Shown here piece after piece: positions 23,641 to 30,499 of a DNA stretch of 36,507 nt. The translations under genes and the position numbers were made by a program. Numbering within the stretch: position 1 is the first letter of the stretch; each line of letters begins with the position of its first letter. Source of the stretch: DASVSE01 sp036399715 (GTDB taxonomy: Bacteria; Bacteroidota; Rhodothermia; Rhodothermales; Rubricoccaceae); the NCBI GenBank assembly GCA_036399715.1, contig DASWMO010000246.1:1-36507 (forward strand), given 5' to 3'. Below the pieces are notes generated by a model. That model saw only the letters and a list, made by a program, of their open reading frames with translations, did not search any database and had not been told where the DNA came from.

Positions 23641-25644
23641 ATGACCCGGTCTCTCCTCGGCTCGCTCCTCGCCGCCACGCTCCTCGCGCCCGCCGCGCTC
23701 GCGCCCGTCGCGGCCCAGACGCCCGAGCGCGCCGCCCAGGCGCCTGCGGCCTTCGCTCCGCTCACGCTCCCGGCGCCCAACGCCCAGCGCGACGCCTCAG
23801 GCCGCCCCGGCCCCGGCTACTGGCAGAACCGCAACGACTACCGCATCGCGGCGACGCTGGACCCGGCGACGCACACGGTCACGGGCTCGGTCACGCTGAC
23901 CTACACCAACAACAGCCCCGAGGCGCTTCCGTACGTGTGGATGCACCTCGAGCAGAACCTCTTCGCCCCCGCCTCGCGCGGCGCGCTCCGGACGCCGCCG
24001 ACGAGTCGCTGGCGCGGCTCGTTCGCCGAGGGCGGCTTCCGCCTCGGCACGGTCACGGTCGACGGCCAGACCGTCGCGCCGCGCGTGGACGACACGCGGA
24101 TGCGGATCACGCTGCCCGAGCCCGTCGCCGCCCGCGGTGGGACCGTCGAGGTCGTCGTGCCCTACTCGTTCATCGTCCCCGAGTACGGCGCCGACCGCAT
24201 GGGCCGCCTCGAAACCGCCGCCGGGACGGTCTACGAGATCGCGCAGTGGTACCCGCGCGTCGCCGTCTACGACGACGTGAACGGCTGGAACGCGCTCCCG
24301 TACCTCGGGCAGGGCGAGTTCTACCTCGACTACGGCGACTTCGAGTACGAGGTGACTGTCCCGGCCGAGATGACGGTCGTCGGCACGGGCGACCTCGTCA
24401 ACGCCGATGACGTGTTCACGGCCGAGCAGCGGGCGCGCCGCGAGCGCGCCCGCACGTCCACGAGCCGCGTGTACGTCGTCGCGCCCGACGAGGTCGGGAC
24501 GCCGGCGGCGAGCGCCGCCCGCTCCGGAATGACGACGTGGCGCTTCCGCGCCGAAAACGTCCGCGACGTCGCGTGGGCGGCGTCGAGCGCGTTCATCCTC
24601 GACGCCGCCGGCGCGGCCGTCCGCCAGGACGACGGCACCACCAACGAGGTCCTCATCCAGAGCGCCTACCCCGCCGAGGGCGTCGGGACGCCTGACAACC
24701 CGGGCTGGGAAGAGGCGACGCGCTTCGGGCGTGCCGCCATCCTCAACAACAGCCGCTGGTACCCCTACCCGTACCCTGTCGCGACGTCGATCGCGGGCGT
24801 CGTCGGCGGGATGGAGTACCCGATGCTCCAGTTCTCGGGCGTCGACGCGCGCGGGCAGAGCCTCTTCGGCGTGATCGACCACGAGCTCGGCCACAACTGG
24901 TTTCCGATGGTCGTCGGCAACGACGAGCGGCGCTACGCGTGGATGGACGAGGGCTTCAACACGTTCCTCAACACGTTCTCGAACACGGCCTTCTACGACC
25001 AGAACGAGGACCCCACAATCGCCTCATTCGGCTTGGGCGACTCGACGCGTGTCCGCCGCCTCACGACGGGCAACGGCACGGCGCGCCTCGCCCGCGAGCC
25101 CTACGCGCAGGACCAGACGATCATGACGTACCCGGACCGCATCCGGCCCGAGGCGCTCGGCTGGCTCGCCTACCGCAAGCCCGGCAAGGGCCTGCTCCTG
25201 CTCCGCGACGTCGTCCTCGGGCCCGAGCGCTTCGACGCGGCCTTCGAGACGTACATCCGCCGCTGGGCCTACAAGCACCCGCAGCCCGCCGACTTCATGC
25301 GGACGATCGAGGACGTCTCGGGGGAGGATCTGGACTGGTTCTGGCGCGAGTGGTTCTACGAGTCCGGGCGGTTCGACGCGTCCATCGCGAGCCTTCGCGC
25401 CGAGGGCGACGAGGCCATCGTGACGGTCGAGCTGCTGCAGCCCGAGGTCTTCCCCGTCACCGTCGAGGTGTCCTTCGCCGACGGCACGACCGAGCGCGCG
25501 ACCATCCCCGTCGAGGCCTTCTTCTCGGGCACCGGCGCAACCGCCCGCGTGGCGACGCGCGGCCGCACGCCCGTCGCCGCCCGCTTGGACCCGAACGGCC
25601 TGCTGCCCGACGACGACCGCTCCAACGACGACCTGCCGTTCTGA
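23641..25644 (+). CDS. Secreted M1-family metallopeptidase (paralogue 1)
   Basis: A 667-residue zinc aminopeptidase-like protein of the gluzincin M1 clan. The signal peptide is MTRSLLGSLLAATLLAPAAL ending near VAAQ. The N-terminal beta domain starts at GYWQNRNDYRIAATLDPATH. The substrate-site motif is GGMEYPML, the M1 GxMEN equivalent. The zinc site is HELGH (His414, Glu415, His418) with the third ligand Glu437, exactly 18 residues later (DEGFN). It ends LDPNGLLPDDDRSNDD, with no T9SS domain, so it is probably periplasmic or outer-membrane associated. It is the first of three tandem copies. Substrate unknown. Confidence 0.93.
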   Translation: MTRSLLGSLLAATLLAPAALAPVAAQTPERAAQAPAAFAPLTLPAPNAQRDASGRPGPGYWQNRNDYRIAATLDPATHTVTGSVTLTYTNNSPEALPYVWMHLEQNLFAPASRGALRTPPTSRWRGSFAEGGFRLGTVTVDGQTVAPRVDDTRMRITLPEPVAARGGTVEVVVPYSFIVPEYGADRMGRLETAAGTVYEIAQWYPRVAVYDDVNGWNALPYLGQGEFYLDYGDFEYEVTVPAEMTVVGTGDLVNADDVFTAEQRARRERARTSTSRVYVVAPDEVGTPAASAARSGMTTWRFRAENVRDVAWAASSAFILDAAGAAVRQDDGTTNEVLIQSAYPAEGVGTPDNPGWEEATRFGRAAILNNSRWYPYPYPVATSIAGVVGGMEYPMLQFSGVDARGQSLFGVIDHELGHNWFPMVVGNDERRYAWMDEGFNTFLNTFSNTAFYDQNEDPTIASFGLGDSTRVRRLTTGNGTARLAREPYAQDQTIMTYPDRIRPEALGWLAYRKPGKGLLLLRDVVLGPERFDAAFETYIRRWAYKHPQPADFMRTIEDVSGEDLDWFWREWFYESGRFDASIASLRAEGDEAIVTVELLQPEVFPVTVEVSFADGTTERATIPVEAFFSGTGATARVATRGRTPVAARLDPNGLLPDDDRSNDDLPF

Positions 25645-25672
25645 CGCCGCAGCGTTCTCTGACGAGGGCCTA

Positions 25673-25691
25673 CCCCGCACCGGCTGCGGGG
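25673..25691 (+). terminator. Hairpin after peptidase paralogue 1
   Basis: CCCCGCA-CCGGC-TGCGGGG, a perfect 7-bp stem with a 5-base loop, 28 bases after the stop. No T run follows. It may act as a terminator, an RNA stabiliser or an attenuating element between the tandem genes. Confidence 0.45.
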
Positions 25692-25726
25692 TCCCCGACC
25701 ATCCCGACCACCGACCGACTCGCTCG

Positions 25727-27718
25727 ATGACCCGACGACTTCTGCTCCCCACCCTCGCGGCCCTGCTGCTCGCCCCGTCGGCGTTCGCCCAGGGGACGCC
25801 CGCGCGCCTCCCGGCGACCAACGATTCGATCTTCGCCCCGCTCGCGCTCCCGACCCCCAACGGGCAGCGAGCCGCTGACGGCCGCCCCGGCGCGGACTAC
25901 TGGCAGAACCGCAACGACTACCGCATCGAGGCCCGCCTCGACACGGTAAACCACGAGGTGACCGGGACGGTCCGGCTGACGTACACCAACAACAGCCCCG
26001 AGGAGCTGTCCTTCCTCTGGTTCCACCTCGAGCAGAACCTCTTCGCGCCCGGCGCCCGCGGCTCGACCGGCCGCCGCGCCTCGCCGACGGTTCAGCCCGG
26101 TCAGGGCTTCCGCATCGGGGCCGTCACGGCCGGCGGCGCGGCGGTCACGCCCGTGGTCACGGACACGCGGATGCGGATCGACCTCCCCGAGCCTGTCGCC
26201 GCGCGCGGCGGGACCGTCGAGGTCACGATCCCCTACGCGTTCGTCGTCCCGGGCGACCAGACGCCGCGCATGGGCCGCATGGAGACCCGCCAGGGGACGG
26301 TCTACGCGCTCGCGCAGTGGTACCCGCGCGTCGCCGTCTACGACGACGTGCAGGGCTGGAATACGATGCCGTACCTCGGCTCGGGCGAGTTCTACCTCGG
26401 CTACGGCGACTTCTCGTTCGACGTCACCGTGCCGGCGAGCATGACGGTCGTCGGCACGGGCACGCTCGCCAACGAGGACGAGGTCTACACGCGGGCACAG
26501 CGCGACCGTCTCGCCGCGGCCCGCCGCTCGACGAGCCGCGTCCGCATCATCGAGCCGACCGAGGTCGGCACGACGTCGGCCTCGCCGTCCCGCACGGGCA
26601 CGACGACGTGGCGCTTCCGCGCCGAGAACGTCCGCGACGTCGCGTGGGGCGCATCGGCCGCGTTCATCCTCGACGGCGCGACGGCGGCCATCCGCCAGGA
26701 CGACGGGAGCACCAACGAGGTCCTGATCCTCTCGGCCTACCCAGCCGAGGGCCTCTCGGCTGACCCCGCCGCGCCCGGCTGGGAGGAGGCGACGCGCTAC
26801 GGCCGCGCGGCCATCCTCAACAACTCCCGCTGGTTCCCCTACCCGTACCCCGTCGCCATCTCCGTCGCGACGCACATCGGCGGCATGGAGTACCCGATGC
26901 TCCACTTCTCCGACGTCGAGAGCCGCCATACGGACCTCTTCGGGGTCGTGGACCACGAACTCGGCCACAACTGGTTTCCGATGATCGTCGGCAACGACGA
27001 GCGGCGCTACGCGTGGATGGACGAGGGCTTCAACACGTTCCTCAACACGTTCTCGCAGGTCACGTTCTACGACGAGGGCACGGACCCGGCCCTGCCGGGC
27101 TACGGGACGGGCGCCGCGTCGGGCTACACGGCCCTCACCGCCGGCGACCCGTTCGTGGGCTACGCAACGCGCATGGGCGCCGCCGACCGGCCCATCATGA
27201 CGTACCCGGACCGCGTGCCCGGCCAGTCGAACGGCTACGTGCTGTACTTCAAGCCCGCCGCCGGCCTCCGCATCCTCCGCGACGAGGTCCTCGGCGCCGA
27301 GCGCTTCGACGACGCCTTCAAGACCTACATCCGCCGGTGGGCCTACAAGCACCCGCAGCCGGCGGACTTCATGCGGACCATGGAGGACGTCTCGGGCGAG
27401 GACCTCGACTGGTTCTGGCGCGAGTGGCTCTACGGGACCGACACGTTCGACGCGGCCCTCGCGGGCGTCTCGGCCATCGACGGGCATGCCGTCGCGGCCG
27501 TCCGCAACAACGCCGAGCTGGTCTTCCCGACGACCGTCGAGTTCACGTTTACGGATGGCACGACCGAGCGCGCGACGATCCCCGTCGAGGCGTGGATGTC
27601 GGGCGACGAGGCCGCGGCCCGCCTCCCGCTGAACGGCCGGACCGTCCGCTCGGCCCGCCTCGACCCCGACGGGCGCCTGCCCGACACCGACCGCTCCAAC
27701 GACACGGCGACCCTCTAG
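25727..27718 (+). CDS. Secreted M1-family metallopeptidase (paralogue 2)
   Basis: A 663-residue paralogue of the preceding gene. The signal peptide is MTRRLLLPTLAALLLAPSAF ending in AQG. It shares the motifs DYWQNRNDYRIEARLD, GGMEYPML and HELGH (His410, Glu411, His414) with Glu433. It also shares the C-terminal ARLDPDGRLPDTDRSND. It has normal length with no extra domains. The catalytic block (26951-27055) is 103/105 bases identical to that of paralogue 1, while flanking regions are more diverged. It lies 82 bases after paralogue 1, on the same strand. Confidence 0.93.
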   Translation: MTRRLLLPTLAALLLAPSAFAQGTPARLPATNDSIFAPLALPTPNGQRAADGRPGADYWQNRNDYRIEARLDTVNHEVTGTVRLTYTNNSPEELSFLWFHLEQNLFAPGARGSTGRRASPTVQPGQGFRIGAVTAGGAAVTPVVTDTRMRIDLPEPVAARGGTVEVTIPYAFVVPGDQTPRMGRMETRQGTVYALAQWYPRVAVYDDVQGWNTMPYLGSGEFYLGYGDFSFDVTVPASMTVVGTGTLANEDEVYTRAQRDRLAAARRSTSRVRIIEPTEVGTTSASPSRTGTTTWRFRAENVRDVAWGASAAFILDGATAAIRQDDGSTNEVLILSAYPAEGLSADPAAPGWEEATRYGRAAILNNSRWFPYPYPVAISVATHIGGMEYPMLHFSDVESRHTDLFGVVDHELGHNWFPMIVGNDERRYAWMDEGFNTFLNTFSQVTFYDEGTDPALPGYGTGAASGYTALTAGDPFVGYATRMGAADRPIMTYPDRVPGQSNGYVLYFKPAAGLRILRDEVLGAERFDDAFKTYIRRWAYKHPQPADFMRTMEDVSGEDLDWFWREWLYGTDTFDAALAGVSAIDGHAVAAVRNNAELVFPTTVEFTFTDGTTERATIPVEAWMSGDEAAARLPLNGRTVRSARLDPDGRLPDTDRSNDTATL

Positions 27719-27742
27719 GCTCGCGTGTGTCCCGGCACCCAC

Positions 27743-27773
27743 GAGGCCGCTCCGCCCGGCGCGGGGCGGCCTC
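27743..27773 (+). terminator. Long hairpin after peptidase paralogue 2
   Basis: GAGGCCGCTCCGC (27743-27755) pairs with GCGGGGCGGCCTC (27761-27773): 13 pairs including one G-U, with loop CCGGC. It has the same 5-base loop as the hairpin after paralogue 1. No T run follows. Confidence 0.5.
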
Positions 27774-27834
27774 CCGTGCTGCTGAACCTTCCCTTCGGCG
27801 CGCCCGTAGCGGGCCGCTCCCCTTCCCGACTCCT

Positions 27835-30189
27835 GTGCGCGTTCTCGCGATTCTCGCCCTGCTCGCCGCGGCCTCCTCGGCCCCCGCGTCTGCCCAGTCC
27901 CCCGCCGTCGGCGGGTGGGACGTCACCCTCTCGGCCCCCAACTCCACCGAGGTCTTCGACCGCGGCCGCCTGGTCATTCCCGAGACGGGCGCGCAGGGCA
28001 CGTTCTCCCTCGTCGGCCAGGGTTTCACGGCGGACCTCGTCAATACCACACTCACGGCCGATGGGAATGCCTTTACGCTCGCCGCGACGCTGAGCATCGC
28101 AGGACAGGCCATCCCGCTCACGTTCACCGGCACGGCGACGGCCGACCGCATCAACGGGACGGTCCAGCTCGCCGGGCAGCCCGAGCTGCCGTTCACCGGG
28201 ACCCGGGTCGACCCGAACGCCCCCGTCGTGGCGCCGGTCGCCCAGGCGGCCGTCGAGACGGACAACGCAGCCGTCTTCGCGCCGCTCGCCCTCCCCGCGC
28301 CCTCGGAGACGCGCACGGCCGACGGCCGCCCCGGCCCGGGCTACTGGCAGAACCGCACGGACTACCGCATCCGCGCCGCGCTCGACTCGACCACGAACAC
28401 GGTCGCCGGGACGGTCACGCTGCGCTACACCAACAACAGCCCCGACGCGCTGCCCTTCCTCTGGATGCAGCTCGAGCAGAACCTCTTCGCAGACGGCTCG
28501 CGCGGCGGCGAGATCAACAGCAACCCGCGCTTCGCGGGCACGCCCGACGCCGGCCAGGGCTTCCGCCTCGGCGCGGTGAGCGTCGGCGGGCGGACCGTCA
28601 CGCCCGTGGTCACGGACACCCGGATGCGGGTCGATCTCCCCGAGCCCGTCGCCGGCCGCGGCGGGACCGTCGAGGTCACGATTCCCTACTCGTTCGTCGT
28701 CCCCGAGGACGGCTCGGACCGCATGGGCCGCCTCGCCACGCCCCGCGGGACGGTCTACAGCATCGCCCAGTGGTACCCCCGCGCCGCCGTCTACGACGAC
28801 GTCAACGGCTGGAACACGCTGCCCTACCTCGGGCAGGGCGAGTTCTACCTCGACTACGGCGACTACGACGTCGAGGTCACCGTCCCGGCCTCGATGCAGG
28901 TCGTGAGCACGGGCACGCTTCAGAACGAGGACGACGTCTACACGCGCGCGCAGCGCGAACGCCTCGACCGCGCCCGCACGTCCACGAGCCGAGTCTACCT
29001 CGTCGAGCCGGCCGAGGTCGGCACGGCGACGGCCTCGCCCTCGCGCACGGGGACGGCCACGTGGCACTTCACGGCCGAGAACGTCCGCGACGTCGCGTGG
29101 GCCGCCTCCGCCGCGTTCATCGTCGACGCCGCGGCCGCGCCGGTCCGCCAGGAAGACGGCACGACTAACAACGTCCTGATTCAGAGCGCCTACCCGCCCT
29201 CGGCCGTCGGCACGCCCGATAACCCGGGCTGGGAGGAGGCGACGCGCTTCGCCCGCGCCTCGATCCTCAACAACAGCCGCTGGTTCCCCTACCCGTACCC
29301 CGTCGCGATCTCCGTCGCCTCCAACGTCGGCGGGATGGAGTACCCGATGCTCCACTTCTCCAGCGCCGGCTCGCGCAACACGGACCTCTTCGAGGTCATC
29401 GACCACGAGCTCGGCCACAACTGGTTTCCGATGATCGTCGGCTCCGACGAGCGCCGGTTCGCGTGGATGGACGAGGGCGTCAACACCTTCATCAACCCGT
29501 TCTCGGTCACGACCTTCTACAACGGCCCCGCCACCCCTGCGGGCGTGACGGCGCCCGAGGGCTTCACGGGCACGGGCACGGCCGAGCGCACGCAGGCCGT
29601 CGCCTTCGTCCAGCCCGACACGTACGTCCAGATCTACCGGCAACTCGGCGCGGCTGACGAGACGCTGATGACGGCTCCGGACCAGCTCTCGGGCCAGGGC
29701 CTCGGCCTCGACGCCTACATCAAGCCCGGCGCCGGCCTGACGGTCCTCCGCGACGCCGTCCTCGGGCCCGAGCGCTTCGACGAAGCCTTCGAGGCGTACA
29801 TCCGCCGGTGGGCCTACAAGCACCCGCAGCCCTCTGACTTTTTCCGCACCATGGAGGACGTCTCGGGCGAGGACCTCGACTGGTTCTGGCGCGGCTGGTT
29901 CATGACGACCGACACGTTCGACCAGGGCCTCACCGCCCTCACCGCCGACGCGGCGAGCGCGTCGGCGACGGTCTTCAACTACGGCGGCCTCGTGATGCCG
30001 AGCACGGTCGAGTTCACCTTCTCGGACGGCACGACCGCCCGCGCGGCCGTCGCCGTCGAGTCCTACACGACGACCGACACGGCCACGGCCCGCGTCCCGC
30101 TCAACGGCCGAACGGTCACGGCCGCCCGCCTCGACCCGGACCACCTCCTGCCGGACACGGACCGCTCCAACGACGCCGCGACGCTGTAG
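27835..30189 (+). CDS. Secreted M1-family metallopeptidase with extra N-terminal domain (paralogue 3)
   Basis: A 784-residue paralogue. GTG 27835 is chosen because it starts a clean signal peptide, MRVLAILALLAAASSAPASAQ; the open frame continues upstream through paralogue 2 in a shadow frame. After the signal comes a domain of about 105 residues absent from the other two copies: GGWDVTLSAPNSTEVFDRG, then GTFSLVGQGFTADLVN, TFTGTATADRINGTVQL and PFTGTRV. Its alternating hydrophobic pattern suggests a small beta-barrel. The M1 core follows, with GGMEYPML, HELGH (His524, Glu525, His528) and Glu547 in DEGVN. It ends DTDRSNDAATL. The extra domain may bind ligand or target the enzyme. Confidence 0.92.
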   Translation: MRVLAILALLAAASSAPASAQSPAVGGWDVTLSAPNSTEVFDRGRLVIPETGAQGTFSLVGQGFTADLVNTTLTADGNAFTLAATLSIAGQAIPLTFTGTATADRINGTVQLAGQPELPFTGTRVDPNAPVVAPVAQAAVETDNAAVFAPLALPAPSETRTADGRPGPGYWQNRTDYRIRAALDSTTNTVAGTVTLRYTNNSPDALPFLWMQLEQNLFADGSRGGEINSNPRFAGTPDAGQGFRLGAVSVGGRTVTPVVTDTRMRVDLPEPVAGRGGTVEVTIPYSFVVPEDGSDRMGRLATPRGTVYSIAQWYPRAAVYDDVNGWNTLPYLGQGEFYLDYGDYDVEVTVPASMQVVSTGTLQNEDDVYTRAQRERLDRARTSTSRVYLVEPAEVGTATASPSRTGTATWHFTAENVRDVAWAASAAFIVDAAAAPVRQEDGTTNNVLIQSAYPPSAVGTPDNPGWEEATRFARASILNNSRWFPYPYPVAISVASNVGGMEYPMLHFSSAGSRNTDLFEVIDHELGHNWFPMIVGSDERRFAWMDEGVNTFINPFSVTTFYNGPATPAGVTAPEGFTGTGTAERTQAVAFVQPDTYVQIYRQLGAADETLMTAPDQLSGQGLGLDAYIKPGAGLTVLRDAVLGPERFDEAFEAYIRRWAYKHPQPSDFFRTMEDVSGEDLDWFWRGWFMTTDTFDQGLTALTADAASASATVFNYGGLVMPSTVEFTFSDGTTARAAVAVESYTTTDTATARVPLNGRTVTAARLDPDHLLPDTDRSNDAATL

Positions 30190-30208
30190 CGGCTGACGAT
30201 TGTGGCGC

Positions 30209-30214
30209 TACGTT
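30209..30214 (+). promoter_or_regulatory. Possible -7 promoter box TACGTT before the repeat array
   Basis: GCTACGTTCCGG closely matches the box at 12892. It lies four bases before the GTG of the repeat-encoded ORF and at the very start of the 21-bp array. No upstream TTG box was found at the expected spacing. Confidence 0.35.
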
Positions 30215-30337
30215 CCGGGTGCTTCGGGACGCGCTCCCGGTCCTTCGGGACGTGCTCCGGGTACTTCGGGGCACACTCCGGGGCTTCCGGGAGACGCTCC
30301 GGGTCCTTCGGGGCGCATTCCGGATGCTTCGCGAGAA
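30212..30337 (+). repeat. Six tandem 21-bp repeats
   Basis: Units start at 30212, 30233, 30254, 30275, 30296 and 30317, each exactly 21 bases. Each has the pattern CTCCGGGT-n-CTTCGG-G and four or more contain CTTCGG, which in RNA is the stable UUCG tetraloop. Units 2 and 5 can form GTCC-UUCG-GGAC/GGGC hairpins. Copies differ by a few substitutions but no indels. There are no spacers, so it is not CRISPR. It occupies part of the 310-base gap between peptidase paralogue 3 and the helicase. Confidence 0.85.
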
Positions 30338-30443
30338 TGTTTTGCGGTATCGGTGGGGAACGGGAGTCATTTCAGGCTGCTTCGGTCCCCACCCGAGGCT
30401 TTGCGTACCCATGCTGCGCGCACGACGCATCCCCGCCCGGTGA
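30219..30443 (+). CDS. Possible small heptad-repeat protein encoded by the 21-bp array
   Basis: A 74-residue ORF beginning at GTG 30219. Each 21-bp unit gives one heptad, V-L-R-[DGE]-x-[LFV]-R, so about 40 residues would form an amphipathic basic helix. The Val codons vary synonymously (GTG, GTC, GTA), which favours coding in this frame. However, Leu is always CTT, which is unlike the CTC/CTG of the neighbours and fits conservation of RNA sequence instead. Other frames are also open. Coding is uncertain. Confidence 0.3.
   Translation: MLRDALPVLRDVLRVLRGTLRGFRETLRVLRGAFRMLRENVLRYRWGTGVISGCFGPHPRLCVPMLRARRIPAR
30352..30393 (+). other. Stem-loop between the repeat array and the helicase gene
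   Basis: GGTGGGGA (30352-30359) pairs perfectly with TCCCCACC (30386-30393), enclosing 26 bases. The surrounding bases (about 30338-30420) are less GC-rich than the rest of the window. No T run follows. It could belong to a structured RNA with the repeats. Confidence 0.4.
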
Positions 30444-30469
30444 CACGACGCGTGCCCAGGCGCCGGCCG

Positions 30470-30475
30470 TAGGTT
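30470..30475 (+). promoter_or_regulatory. Predicted -7 promoter box TAGGTT
   Basis: GGCCGTAGGTTGAG, 24 bases before the helicase GTG at 30500, nearly identical to the box at 16038. No clear upstream TTG. Confidence 0.45.
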
Positions 30476-30499
30476 GAGCGCCCCCCGGTACAGCCTGCC

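Noticed and set aside
25670..27742. 690-codon minus-strand open frame over peptidase paralogue 2
   Set aside because: Low-complexity composition typical of antisense frames in high-GC DNA; the plus strand encodes a complete M1 enzyme.
27715..30144. 809-codon minus-strand open frame over peptidase paralogue 3
   Set aside because: Antisense shadow of a complete M1 gene, with a similar Arg/Gly/Val-rich composition.
30212..30337. CRISPR array
   Set aside because: Units are contiguous 21-bp repeats with no spacers and no cas genes nearby.
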